Below are positions 24,501 through 39,500 of a stretch of 64,000 bases of DNA, one piece after another. Every line of letters starts with the position of its first letter. Within the stretch, counting starts at the first letter, position 1. A program made the position numbers and the translations under genes. This stretch comes from Zonotrichia leucophrys gambelii (Eukaryota > Chordata > Aves > Passeriformes > Passerellidae): positions 3,538,001 through 3,602,000 of the forward strand of contig NC_088178.1 in assembly GCF_028769735.1 (NCBI RefSeq). The letters run 5' to 3'. A model generated the notes under the pieces. The model saw only the letters and a list, made by a program, of their open reading frames with translations. It was not told the origin of the DNA and ran no database searches.

Positions 24501-27500
24501 CAAAATCCCATGGTTGCTTTGTTTGGTAAAACAATCTTCAGTTTCCTCCTTTTTTTTTTTTTCATGATGACAATGACTTTCAGAAGCTTTATAAACTGCA
24601 GCTCCTGCTTCTCACCTTGTAGAACATCCTGTCTGCAAAGCGCAGCATCTCGGCAAACGCGTTCAGCCAACAGTGGAGGAACGCAAAGAACACCAGGAAG
24701 AGAATCAGGACACCTGGAAACAAGGAACAGCCACACCAGTTTGGCAGTGTTTGCTCTCAGCCACAAGCAAGAGCACCCAACACAGTCAAAAACTTTCTTA
24801 TAGGCAGTGACAGAGATGAGCTCTACCCTTTTGTACATGTAGCACAACAATATTTCAGTTACCATACTAGGCCCTGCTCTCCCCAGAAGGCAACAGCAAG
24901 GCTGCCCCAGAGCCTGCAGCTCAATTTGAAGAGTTAAATTCAAAGCTTTTCTTTTGTATTGCTGATTTTGAAGTTTTACCCCTTAATGCTGCAGTCTGCC
25001 CACAAGATCTCCTTTGTTGATCTCTGCCTGTCATGAATGCATCTCAAATGAAGCACTTCTCCCTTCCCCAAAGATGAAAGTAGTCACTCATGGATCTGGG
25101 CCTTACCTGGCAGGATGGAGTTGAAGATACAGAGGACCAGCCCTCGAAGGTTGAAGGTTTCCTGACTGCTGTTGCGAAACAGAGGAATGCAGAGTCTCAC
25201 AAAGATGTAGTAGGCATAGAAAAGTGAGCCAAGCACCTGGAACAAAAATACCCCAAAACCTGGCTTCATAACAGGAACACACAATTAACACATCACCACT
25301 TGCCAGCTCTAGGAGAGAATGGCAGCTGCCAACACAAGCCAAAATAATTTATTTTACATTGCTGCCAATAAAGCTCCCCAAGGATCCAGGCAGAAAGAAA
25401 GCCACAGCAATCCCTGGAGTATGCTGAACAGCCAGCAGCAAAATCAACTTCTCTTTTCTACTACAGCAGCTGTCAGTTTTCCCCAGTCCTATCAAGTCAC
25501 AGGTTTTGACCAAAGTGGGGAAAATACCCTTGATCTGCATCCAAGGTAAGGGCAGAAATAATTGAAAAATACTTACTGTAGTTAAATCTAATATTAAAGC
25601 TTATTTTTATTTTATTCCAAAGTTGACATTTACAGGCCAAAGCACCTCAGGCTTTCTCTGACTCATGAACTGATGTTGTGGATGTTGAGGTCAAAATGCC
25701 AGTGTTGAAATACTTGGATGTAAGGCAGGTGCTGTCCTCCTCTTTGTCCAACAGCAAGCAGCCAAAGGCCTGTTCATGCTGCCTTTTTTTAATTCATTGT
25801 TTTGCTTTTTAAAACACAAATGCATTGTGTTACAGCCAAAGTTTCAGTCACACAAATCCATTACTTGGAAACACATCCACAAGAAGCTACTGGAGCTCAT
25901 GGCCACAAATGTGAAGAATCAGTCAATCTTGAACTCAAATAAGCACTGGGGATTTGGACCCCAGGCCTCATTATTTCAAAATTGCTTTGAATAATTGCAG
26001 AGAACAAGCTGTGCCCTTGCACTACAACCAGAGTGAAGAAAGAGGGCATGGGTATTGATCTACACACAGGTTTTTTTTAACTGTAAGCTTGTTTAAGCAA
26101 ATATTTTAATTTTTTTTCTTTTTTTGGCACAACCATTAGTGCAGCAAGATCACAGTTTGTTAGTCAATGAAAAGTATTCTTTATTGGTACGGCCATGCCA
26201 AGTGGAGTGATTTAATGCCAAAGAGAGCTGTTGGGCAACACATCCTAGATGATCTCCAAGAGTGTATTCTGCAGAAAGCTGCACCACTCACCTGTGCAAA
26301 TTTGGTAGCTACATAGCCCCATCTTATTGTGGGATTCCTAGAAGGAAGAACAGGATATCACAGTTAAATAGGACCTCAAAGCAGCAAGCCCCTCCCTTCA
26401 ATTACTTGAAGGATTTTACAATTTTACTGATGTATTCTCTGAAAAAAAAATAGCTTCTGAATTCCAGAATTCTTAATCTCCTGACGCCCAAGGGATGTCT
26501 GCCCAAATTGCTGGTTCCCCACTTTCAACTACAGCAGAACTCCAGCAATTCCATAAATGGGAAGGTATCTGGAGGGCAGCACTGTACAGTTCTGTAGGAG
26601 GTGGGAATCTGCAGACAGTTGTGTGAAGGACTGCTGATTTCACACAGCCAAAGTGTCACCCAGCAATGCACAGAAGAGTCTGGGAGTTCCCACTCATAAA
26701 GGCTTCAGCCTCAAACTCAGAGACAGGGCTGCTTATTAGCACCACATAAACACACAGGTTCCTATTGCAGGAACTGTCTATCACTACATGACCTGTAGCA
26801 AGTTCTTAATTAGTTCAACTTCAAGTGAGTTTCCCAAAGAAATAAAAGCAGAACTCCATGAGCAAGTTCTGCCCTTGCCAGCTTAACCACATCTTTGTGA
26901 AAGCTCCAACTCATAAATTGATCACACCCAGGGGTGCTTAATGTTGGCTTCAGTTTTCAGTCTGCTTTAGTGTTCTGTTGTTGCTCACATTACCTGGGAT
27001 AGTTATCTCTGTAGATGAGGGTGGGAGCAAAGAGGAAGTACAGGTACTGAGAAATTCTGGGAATATGTACTGTGCCTGGGAAGAGGGGGAAATAAAAAAC
27101 AAAAGCAATCTTTTTACTGACAGTTCCGTTTTACTGACAGTTCAGTCTCCCCCAAAAAACAGAACGCTTCTCACCTCAGAAACCTCAGTCTGGAACTAAA
27201 ACTACAGGATTTGCAGAGAATAAAACAAACTGGACCTTTGAGATGGTGTGCATGAAGGACAGTTAGCAAGTGAGGGTAACCAAACTATCTGCTAACACCT
27301 TGGTATCACATTTCCTGTCCTATCAACACGTGGGTTCAGTCCAGTCAGCTCTAGCAGGCCTTGCTTAAAAGATCTTTTGTTCTATGATTGCTGTCATTTC
27401 AGCTACAGCACTGAGCTGGAGGTCTGCAGGCAACATCTAGACAACTTTTACTCCAAAAAGCAGAAATAGGGAATCCTGGAGAACAAAGATTTAAGATCCA

Positions 27501-30500
27501 GAGAGGACTTAGACATGAACTACAGTCTAACTCGTTGTCTAATACAACTGAAAACAAATGAAAAGGTTCAGGCTGAAATTATGATGCAAAACCTTCAACC
27601 TCCCCATCCAAAGTCACCAATTCAAATCCCACCTCTCCAGCTCACAGCAATGGAAGGAAAGCTAGAGCTGGCTATATAAAATGGAGCAGGGCAAGTTACT
27701 CACCAGACTTGTCCTTCACTGAGGACAGGACTCGGGGTACGTTCTCCCGGATGAAGGAATGAGCCTTCATAACAAGACGAACCTGCAAGGCCAAGAGAAG
27801 AGCAGCTCAGTGCTTTCATTTTCACAACCTTCCAGTGAAGCCTGGATCCAGCATTTTACAGCAACACCTTCAGCATCTTGGTTTCTTTCCCATTTACAAG
27901 CAAAGGGCTGCTTCCTCCACCCACAAGCCTGTTTAACCGACATGAACACCAAACTCTGCAAGGGGAAACATGCAGCAGCAACTATGGCTCAGGAGAGTCC
28001 AAACACATCTCATCTACACTTGCAGGACCACCACATCCACAAGGACTGTGAATAACACCAGCAAGTCACTAATCAGCCAACATTAACTTCAAATGGAAGG
28101 GAAACCCCTCTCCATTTCAGCAGGCCAGGATGTTTCAGAGTCTAGGTGTGTCCTTGAAGTTACGTGTGTGGAACAGCAATTATCACTACCTGGGTATAAG
28201 GTGGTGCTCCACATAAACAGTCCACAACTGTCAAGCAGGTTTTTCTTTTAATTTTGTTTTAATACTGAAGAACCAAAAGTAGGGCCAGTACAAAGTTAAT
28301 TTTTAAAACTCATCCCTGACCATCCTTATTTTAACCTGATGGAATGACCAGACCTCCACTCTTGCACTTTTCTGTTCCCCTCCACAAAAAAAATTCCACT
28401 TCCAAACAAGTCCTGATTACAGAGACAAGACACTTGCTTCTTGAGAACAGAAATGCCAACAGGAATCACTTCCTGACCATATACTTGCCTTTTTGGGTTT
28501 TGTTTTTTAAAGAGGAACATGACAGCTTCCTTGTGGACTATGGCACAACATGTTCTTAAAATTGGTTTTAAGCACTTAGGCATCCACAAGACAACCAGAA
28601 ACAAATGGAATTTCAGTAAAACCCACAGTAAAATCTTAAATATTGGGTAAAAACCCACAAATGGTTTCCAGGTCAAAATGAAGTCTATTCTCTACTCTTT
28701 CTTATTAGACTTGCTGCATGTAACTGTCCTCAAGTCTCAGAGATGCTGCATCCACAGCCTTGGCTTAATTTAATGAATAAAAACAACATTTGACTTCTTT
28801 CCACTTTGACAATAAAATGCAATTCAATGTATCCTAGGGTCCAGAGGATGCAGGGTAGGGACTCACCTGCTCCAGGATTACAATGAAGCGGGAAGCTGGA
28901 GGCAGGGCATAGGCTACAGCAACATAGGTTGGTCCAAACCCAAGCCCAGCTATTTGGAAGAGTGTGAACAGCATCCCATAGAAGAAAGAGTGCATTGCAC
29001 GATGGGAGGAACTGGAATAGCCTTGGGCCCACCACACAAAAAGGTTGTATGGAACAACTACTGTGGCACTGAACATGCACAGCCAAGTACAGAAGACAAC
29101 TGGGAACTTCCCAAAAACGAAGACCAGGAGATCAAATCCAAGGACCAGCCTAGAAGGCACAAGGAAAGAGACATTTTTTGAGCATCCATTCTTTGATTAG
29201 AAATACTTCTACTCCACTAAGTGGCCACAAAACACAAAGCTTCCAGATCATAACTGGTTGACAGTCTGGATAGAAGTGACCACGGCAGTTTCAGCTCAGG
29301 GCTGTCTGTGGCAGCTTCAAGGGACCACACTCAAGTATCCCAGAAACTAAGAGAAGGACTGATGCCACCAGTGCTGGCAGGCACAGCTTACCTTCAAATC
29401 CCACAGGGTTTAAGCACATCTCTAAGATCAGCATGTGCTTTAAGAGCAGGCTCAAGCTCATCCCTCCCAAGAACAAGCGCGTGACTGAACAATCCACTGC
29501 TGGATGAGGGTCCACCAGAGCTTTTGGGGAACACCCCCAGGACATCATCACTACTGCACTGGAACTCAGCTCTTCCCAGGGGTTTAAGCCTAAAGAGGCT
29601 TTTCCCCTGTCTCCATAGTCATGGGGTATTTTAACATCCAGCACTCAAAGCTAGTTTAATCCTTTTCTGTGGGCATTCCACACATATTCAGTTTAGAAGT
29701 TCTCCAAAAGGATCAGGGTCATTAGAAGGTCAGTCCAAATAAGAGCAACTGGTGTGCACCAGGTGCTTTAGTCCATTAATCAAGCTTAAAACATAAGGAC
29801 ATAAACAAAAGGTTGATCAACTTCACTGCCTCTCACACTTCCTCAGAGCTTACTCCTACAATAAGCTCTTCTAAACTAAGACCAGAAGACAACAGAACAG
29901 AATACACCAACAAAAGTTATTCCTTCTCAGGTGGAGGCTCAATTGCAAACTGGATCCAAATTATCTAGCTAAGACCACAGATATTATTTTTAAAGTAGTA
30001 AGGGTATCCAGCCCTAGCTGATTTTAAGGTAAATACCCATTATCCCTCAATGTCCATACACAAGTAAGTTATGATCAGCTAAACAACATTCAATAGCACA
30101 CAAGCCTGTTCTTATACCCAGACTAAAGGGACAATGATTATAAACAAGATACAGTTCTGGTTTTGTACACTGAAGAGCAGATAATCAGCAAGATAAACAT
30201 GTAATCCTACTTGTGTACATGAGATACAGCTTGCCAAAATATTATTTAAGCAACAAGTGAGGAAAGCAGTCTTTCACAATCTTAATTCACAACTGGCTAC
30301 CTGCAAAGCACTATCTTAGCAGAGGCTCTGCCAACATCCTTGAGATTTTTCCCCAGGAAAAACAAAGTTCTATTTTTATTTGAGTACAAGTACAATGTTC
30401 CAGAACTGTCATTTTTAAACAGAGGAAGGACTGCTGAAGTATTTAATTTTTTTTTAAGCAGAGTCCTTCTTCGAGCAACACAAGCAGCTGAAAGCTGCTG

Positions 30501-33500
30501 TCTCATTAAAGATACTCAACCAAAGCATTCCACATTCCCTTTTGCCAGCCTCGTGATGAACTAAGCACGTTAGGCTGAGCTGTGGGGCCACAACTCTCAT
30601 GAAACACATCAGTTAGCAGTGTTTTCCTAATATCCAGATTTGCAATTTGGAATGGTCATACCCTCTCAACAGGAACTCCAGCACATATTGTAAGTATGCC
30701 AACGTAAAACCTACGCTTGCAGCAACACCCCAAGGAGGATTCCCCCTTCTTTCTGCACCATTCTGCAGTTTCATGTGCCTCTGGCACTCTGGAAGAGCTA
30801 TTCCCAGCCCTCATCCCTGTCTTTCCAAGGCATCCTTACCTTCCTTCATCAATGAAGTCTACTAGAAGCGTACTGAGGATGAAGACGATGAGAAGGGCGA
30901 TGAACATGTGGTAGATTGTCGTGATGTGACTCACTTCAAACAGCTCACTGAGGGAGACACCAGAGTTAAGGTACAGCTGGGGTGCCACAGACACAGACAC
31001 TTCCCCAGCTTACCCTCAGACAAAGGATAATTAGCCACAATCCCAGTGGTACTGAGATGGCTGTAATTAAGGTTGATATTTGCAAGATGTAGTACAGATA
31101 TTTTAGGAAGAGAGAAGCTTGAACAGATTAATCCCCATGGATTGGAACATAAGACTGCGGGTGGTGGCAGGGAAAGTACCTCAAAGCACAGGCTCATTAG
31201 CTTGCTATCAAGGGAATTTGCAGTGAATTTGATGAAATTACTTTGATGAAGTTAAGTTACTCACTCCAAGAGGGACCTCCTGGCAGTAAAGATTTTCCCG
31301 TGTTCTGGAGGGGCCCTCGAATTCCTGCAAGCAAAGAATATTTGTTTGACATTTGAGCCAAAAAAGGAAATAAAGCTTCCATGAAACACAACCTTGTTAT
31401 AGCAACAGCTTAAAAGGAACTTACTTAGCTTTGTGCAGTTCCTTCTCTGCACAGGAAGCTGGGAAAAGGGAGGCTGCAGATGAGGAATCCAGGAGTGCCG
31501 ATTTTGCCACCAAGCTGTTCACAAACTCTGTGAAGTGACTGTCCACCTCCTTCATGAAAGCTGGCTTCAGTTGCTGACAGAGTAAAAAACACAGCAGCAA
31601 ACTGTTAACTTGCTGGATACATTTTCATAAAATCTTTATATTCCTTTTTATCCTGGAGCAGGACAGAGCAAGGCATCAAGAAAACATTTCTGTATCGTGT
31701 ACCAACAGTTGGAGCCTACTTGGATAACCTGGGCCAGTTCACACACCTCAGGCCAGAGGACTTTGATTAACATTTATCTTCTCCATCAGATTCAACACAG
31801 AATTGCTCTGGCCTTTTAGAAGACTTATCAGAGTCCTGAGAATTTAGTTCCTTAATGTTTAACCCCCAAAATGGGGAGCCAAGTGATGAAGCAGAGCTGA
31901 GAGCCAACCCCTGAGCTCCTGAACACTCTGCCAGCCAGCCATCACCTTCAGCACAGGCAAAAGGCAAGTCTCAAGAAATTATTTAAAATCTAATTGCACA
32001 TCATGTTTTGTTTTCTTAATGCAAGTGTTTACTAGCCATGTTTGTCTGACCATCCTTTGCCTGGGATTTTTCCAGTTTGCCTCCAGATTCAAGGTGCAAG
32101 TCTTCCTACATGACATCCCAGATCAGAATTCCCAACTTCTATTTACTTTCTCATCTTGAAGGTTGAAAAGGGAAAGAAACCTATTTTCAAGGAGCTTTCT
32201 GGAGGAGAGAGGGTTGTGTGGAGACCTCACAGCACCTGCCAAAGTCTGCAGGGGACCTACAGGGAAGTTGGAGAAGGACTCTTCATGAGGAACTGCAGTG
32301 ACAGGACAAGGGATGATGGCTTCAAACTGGCAGAGGGTAAGTTTAAATCAGATATTTGGAAAAAAATCTTCCCTGTGAGGTGGTGAGGCCCTGGCACAGG
32401 GTCCCTGGAAGTGCCCATGCTAAACAAAGCATTATTCATTCCCATCAAAAAATATGTATTTTTTGAGTAGTGTCTCCCCATTTTTAGCCTAATCTCTCCT
32501 CAAGTGAGGCTTTAGCAATGATATTTCCTTAAAGTACCTCTTCCCTTTGGCTGGCACTCTGCTGAGATTGCCTCCTCCTAACACAGCCCTCCAGGGCTGA
32601 TACCAGCACGTGCATGTTTGCATTGGGAGAGCAGGACATGAGTTCTTAAAGGATTAAATCAAATACAAAGCAGAGTACAGACCCTACAGTAATTGTAACT
32701 AACTGTAATTACAAACCAAAAACCCTTGAAAGAATGCTATGCCATCAAAAGCAGAAGTTAGCCAATAATAAAAAATTGATGGCAAATTAGAAAGTTGAGG
32801 GAAGCAGCCTTTTACTTATAAAGCTGCAACAGTTCCCCAGAACTTTACTCATTCTAACAGATTTAGTAATTTTTGGCACTGACACCTGACAGCCCTGACC
32901 TAGTGAAGAACACACCATTCTCAGCTCCTTTTGGAATAAATAAAGGACTGGACTTTCAGACTGCAGATGCTTGAGTAACCCCCAGCTCAGCTCCTACAAA
33001 TCCCATTTGACCAGGCTTTTCACAAGTCAAGCATCTGCCCTGAATTTAGATACCCATCACAGAAAAGGCAAACTGCAATCCAAGCCTCTGTTCAGTGGCT
33101 CCCACAACAAAAGGGCCCAGCACTCCAAGAATTCTCAGGTATTTTTTTCCCCACAGCCTTGAGACAACTGAAATAAATCTGCAAGCTGCATAACTCAAAG
33201 CTTAAAATCTGAACTTTGTGTTTTGGGAGAAAATTCAGCAATTAAAACACCACTGATTTTCTAGGATTCTCTTTGTGGGTAAGAAAACTTTCTATGAATC
33301 GTGTCTCAAAGCTGGTAACCAGAAAATTAAAAAAAGGAACAAGAGACACTCCTGGAGAAAGAAATCCAAGGTCAAGTTGTCCCCTTGCAAGCAGCTGGTG
33401 CTCCCTGGAACTTCCAAAGCTACTTGTGCTTCTCCTGCAAACACCCACTGCCAACAGTGATTAGCAACGACTGCTCTGTCTGCAGAGAAGTTACCAGGCT

Positions 33501-36500
33501 TGATCTCCTGTTCTCAGGAAGGATAAACAGGATAATACAACATCCAAAATAAAATTCTGAGCTGACTGCCCCTCTAAAGGGCTGAATTTAAGGAGTTTCA
33601 GCAAAAAAAACCACCAGCACACCTTTTGCAGAAGGCTATTTAAATACACCTTAGTTATACCTGTTATAAATGCCACACCACCTAAAAAGGTAGGGAGAAA
33701 AAGAAAAAAAACAGTGAAACAGGAAAATATCTCAAAGGTGCAAGGTATTTTTCTCTGTCTTCTAACTATCCACTCCCTACTATTCATGTCAAGCTGGCAC
33801 AATTAGATTACTTCAGCTTTACCACAGAATTTTCTGCAATAAAATGATGCAAGAGTGCAGGGCAATTTGCCCTGAAGAACACGGGTGCCACAAAACAATG
33901 GTTAACAAGGAGGGTGCAGTTCATCCTTAGCCAATTTCATTTCATTTGGGCATAAATCACCTTAATATAACTTAAGACAAAGGCAGCCCACACAGATGCA
34001 GATGGTGCCAGAAACAACCAGTGCTATTTTCTATGAGGATATTGTTCACTGACTAAAAGAATGAGACCAGAGCTCAGGAAGGTCAGGGCAGCAGCAGCTG
34101 TGGGGTGCAGGCTCCATGCTGCCCTTTATTCAATGGACAGCAGGGCACAGAGCATTTTAAAGGCTCAGTATGCAAGCAGGCTGGCTAATCATCACACTGC
34201 CAAAAGTTAGTGGTAAGGCAATTTCCATTTTATTGACAGGTTTCAAAGTTCATTCTTATCTTTGGACTTCAACCTATTGGGGTCAAATCAGACAGAACCC
34301 CATTACATAAGATCATCCCTCTTGTGCTAAGTGGGACAGAGAAAGAGGGCTGGGGAAAAGTCACTGCACTCAATCTAGGACTGAATAGGGCTATTTGTGT
34401 TCCAGGACTAGTGACTCTCCAAAAGACTTCCAGGGTCAATTGTCCTGCTCCCCACCACAAGCAAGTATTGTGCTTACCTCAGCTTCTGCTATGAGCTGCA
34501 TTTTCCTCGTTATCACGTGGTCCACATCAACCCAGCCTAAGGAAGGAAAGCAAATATTCAGTCTTTTTTTGTTGCATGTCTGAAACCACAAAAGCACAGC
34601 ACACAGTAGTTCAGACACCAATTTTTCAACAGCATTTCTGACTTCTAATAGGGTCCCACTAAACTCAAATCAAAGCTGCAGGAAGTTCATAAACTGCAAC
34701 CACATATTTTAGAACAACAGCACTGTAAGGCAGTCAACAGCTGAAAACATGCTGGATTTTATTTTTCATCAACAACTCTGCAAATATTCCCAAGGTCCCT
34801 AAACATATTCAGCCTTGAAGCAGCAATCAGAATGACCCTTAGAAGGTCATTTCCAAGTGTGCTGATTTTTTATCAGGGCTTTATCTTAAGCAGACATAAG
34901 CTTAGTTTGTCTGGAGGCCTCTGCATTGCCAACAGACAAGGCAGTCAGCCACAGCTATTAGTAAAATACCATGATCAGCTCTAAGACAGGCTAAATGGCA
35001 ATTTGGACAGTTATCCTCTGCTCAAACCTGGCTATTCCCACTGCTTTTATCCCCCTGGAGAAGTGCTAGGTATCACTGTGACTGTACTCCTTAATTAAGT
35101 AAAGAGTCAGGTTTAACATGCCATCAATATAATCTGACTTTTGTCATTACTAACACCATTGGCCAATAGGTAAAGCCTCAAATGCCACCTTTCTTTCACA
35201 TTAAAAACTACACATCTGAGATGCCTCTGACATCAAGAGGAACAACACCCACAGGTCAGACATTTCAGACTAGTTGTGTTTTAGGAGAAGCACCAGCTGA
35301 TGTTTCACTTCTCCAATAACAACAACACAGAAGATAAAGTTACTTAAAACAGAGAGTCTTGCACATGAAGGAAAATCAAGATTGAAGCAGCAGCATCCAC
35401 ACCCCTAAAATACCAGTCAGAGTGAAAAGATAGCAGCAAACCTGGCCTTGTTCTTATCCTTTGGCATTTATAGCTGCAGCACCACCTTACACACCAACAC
35501 ACAGCCAGCATTACAACTTGCATGTTTGGTTTCTAAGACAACATTACCACTTTTAGAAAAAGAAGGTACTGAAGTGATTCCCTAATAAGATTCCAGAGCA
35601 GCATGAGCCATCAGATTTGCTGTAGAGGTGCCAAAGTTGTGCTGCTGTGAGACAAGAAAACAGACTGAGAGCACTAGCACAGTGCATAACGTGGCCTCTA
35701 CACACAAAGCAGTTTCGTTTTCAGAGCAGGAAATGCTTCTGTGCTGCTCAGGAGCCTGTCAGCTTGTTTGAGCAACTGGCTTTAAGTATTTTAGGTAGGC
35801 CTGCTTGAGAGGTGACTCCAATTCCAGTACTGGAAGAGAGTACAACAACACAAGGAACTTTATCTTCAGTGCAGCTAAGATCAGTTGTTAGCATTAATTC
35901 CCCTTCCCAACAATCAACCAGGAATTTTGGTTTTTGTCTGTCTGCAGGAATTTTGGTTTTTTCCTATCTGCTACACAAGCTGTAGATTAAGGACAGACCA
36001 GCAACAACTGCCTATCACTTAGCAGACTTCTGATGTAACAACAAACAAGGAAACTGCTTAACACCATTGATTTTGGCTGCATCCAAGATCCACTTTTACA
36101 AAAATAGAACTCCTGGTTGCTAAGCATCTCACCTCCATGACAAAAATAAAAAACAACCAAACACCTCAGCATTTAAGCTCATTGTGCTGTTACATTTGCA
36201 GAACAACAGCAGCTTGGAAAACAATTTGAGAAGAATGTAAGATACCAGTGACCCACTCACCTCATGCACTTTGCTGGTCTCAAATAGATTCACCTCCCAA
36301 TATATTTAAAAAAAAAATAGTTTCACAAGCAGCAGAACTGTATCTCCTTCAGATGTTCTCAGGGGCTCTACTCCCTCACTGTGCCACTCCACAATTGTAT
36401 TCCTGGCCCACTCCTTCTATTAGTACTATGGGAAGAACTACCTTGTGCTGACCTGCTAGAAAGCAGAACAGAGCTGCTGAGCTCGAAGAACAACTAACCT

Positions 36501-39500
36501 TTCCCTTCAAAAAACTAAGAATTTGTGTCCCTTACCCAGCTGCCAATCTTCAAGATGATATCAAGTTTGCTTGAAGCCACCCAACAACAACCAAAGAGAA
36601 CAGTACACATGGGAGTAAAGGAATTGCATTATCTCCTTTTAAAGATAAGCTAAAAATAAAATAACCAGTTCTTGGACCATATATTTCCTGTCAGATCTTG
36701 CCTTTGAAGCCTCAGTCATTAAAAACTCACATTAAAAACTACCCAGGCACAGCTCACTTTGGAAATAAAACACCCTTGCAGACTACAAGGCCTTAAAACT
36801 GGGTATAGCTTTACATATACCAAATGTCCAGCTTTAATGGCTGTACAAGAAATGAGGACAATCTCTGACCTGCTGATGCTGTAATTGCTAAATTGGAATT
36901 TCAAGTGTCCTCCTGTCACTCTAGTTGGCCTCATACTAGTGTGCATGCAGAGAAAAGATTAGAAATAGGTTTTAAAATCAAGATCTCCATGGCTTCAGTC
37001 AGAGCAACTCATAGGACAAAGTAAACTCACCTGTGAGATTGTCTCTCTCAACACAAAATCTTCTGTAGCAGAAAACTCACCCCAAACCAACCCATTCTGC
37101 TGCATTGCATCAGCCCATAAACCCAGCAGTGTCACAAGGCAGATACCAGGGAAAAAGCACATCATCTTTAATCACTCAACTTCCCTTGCACAAGACACCA
37201 CTTATGTTCTGTCAGGTCACTGGAGAAGAGATTCATCACGTGATTTTGAGTCTAAAAGGAAATTTGCACTGCTGAGAAGTCCAAATCTTCACTTTCTTTT
37301 GACCCTGCAAAGGAAGCCTGGATCCCTCTGTATCACTTTGGGATTGCAACAGCATTATAGAAAAATGGACTCAAGGCTGCACTATACAAGGAAGCATATC
37401 TTTGCATTTAAAAGAAGTTGAGTTATGCCTTAAGAAGACAAAAAAATATATTTAAAGTCATGAGAAAGTTGTCTTGAAGACTGGTATCAAATAGTGGCCA
37501 ATTTCAGAGGAGGCTTAAGCAGGGCTTGCTGTGGAAGAGCTTTGTTCACAGGGAGAAATTTTTTTATTTAATGGTCTTTGGTTCCCTTCCCATCAGCAAG
37601 GACATTAACAAGATCTTTAGAGGCCCACTGGTCTTGAGCTTGATCCTTTTAGAATGTGACTCCTCTGTACAGACCGAATTCCAAGCAGGTTCCAAAGTCA
37701 GAAGAAAAAAAATCACAGAACAATTTAATTGTAAGCTTTGTTTCTCTTTGAAAACCAAGCCAATAAAAAAAAATCACCTGAAGATTGAGAAAGCTTCTTA
37801 ATTGTTGAGAAGTTGAGCAACTAAAATTTCACAAGATTGACAAAGTGCCTCTTCTAAAGGATCTTCTTGTCCCTTTTTCAACCCACTCTTGCACATCTTA
37901 CAGATAAGTGACATTTGAAATGGGTAGAGCAGAGAATCACTCACATGATGTTGGGGCTGCAGCCTGGGATCCAAAATAAACCAGCTTTGTCATTTCTTGA
38001 TAAGACAACTTCCCATTCAAGAAGTTAAAGCAACACAAGAAGAAGGATTTCATTATTGTCAGTCACCTGGATTTAAAGGCTCCCTCTCCAAAAACACTGA
38101 AGATGTTATCAGAAGCAAAGCAATATTAAAGCCAATCTAGTTCAGGGCTACTGTAAAGAGGGGAGGAGTTCCATATTGCTACAATACAACACACATTAAT
38201 AATTTGAGCTAATGAGCCTTAATTCTTACTTATGGTAATTTATTTGGCTACTCAGCAATTAAAGGCAAGTTATGAGTAGACTCAGATGATCTGTTTAAAG
38301 AATTCACAGGCCACAGGTCACTGCACTGCTGGGCAAGCATTTAGCTAAAAATTCAGTTCTGCAGGGACATGGAACCCAAACAGCCTCTCCACTAGGAAAA
38401 TCAGCATTCTCTGTATTATGCACCATGTCCCAGGCTCTTCACAAGACACTGCTGAGCCTTCACCCAAACCACAGGTTCCAAAACATGACAGCCCCTAGAA
38501 TGATGAGAATCCACCTAGACAAAACAGCTTTTTGATCTATCTCCCAGAAACACATCCCAGATACTCGATTCAAGCAGCTGAAGCCACAAGAAGCAGCCTG
38601 TTGAAACACTGAACACTCATTGCTGTGAGTCATACAGCAAAGGCTGAATCTCTTTGCAAATTGCTCCCCCTTGGAGAGCTCTGTCCTCCTCCATCCCTCT
38701 GCAGGCACACAATTTGTGCATCACCATGAACTTTTGCACCAGGGATGATCAATAGTAACCTCACTGAAGATAACAGCCCTTTTCTAAGATCAGCATTACC
38801 AGCCAGGCTTACTCACAGCAAACAGATATGCCACCAGCTTGTTTGCAGATCAGCCTCCAGAGACACTTCCAGCCCTTGCCTGATATCTGGGCAAACAAGA
38901 ACAGACTCCAAATCCACCTTTTTACTGCTCTGAACACACTATCTGAGCATTTTAGAGGCACTCATGTGCACACTTATGATCCATGTCCTCTCTAGCCTTT
39001 TAAGATCTGTCCATTCCAGGTGACTGGTACAGTCTGATACCAATATCCCATTAGGCAGAGCAGTTTTCTGTTTCTTTATGTATCTCCTGCTGAAAACATA
39101 TAAGACTAATCTTATTAAGGAAGCCTGGCTTTTGACAGGGGATTATTGCCACCTAGATCATCTGCTGACTCTAAGCCAAGACCAAATTAGTTGTTTAATT
39201 ACAACTCTGGAGCTAATTCAACAAAGAGAAATGATGTAGAAGACTGAAGTTCAGCTACGCTATCAAAGTGAAATTGCAGGCTGAATAATTACAAGATAGA
39301 AACAAATTAAGGCACAGAAGAAATCTTCTGGCAATCTCCAAGTTATGAGTATTTCCACACTTCTATAAAATTGGGTATACCTGAGTAAAAACTATTTGAA
39401 TCTTAGAACCCAAACAATGTGACAGTCTTCAAAAGCACTGCAAGAAAAAAAAATAACCTCAACTGTACAAAAAGAAGAGTCAGACCTACTGTAGCTCTAA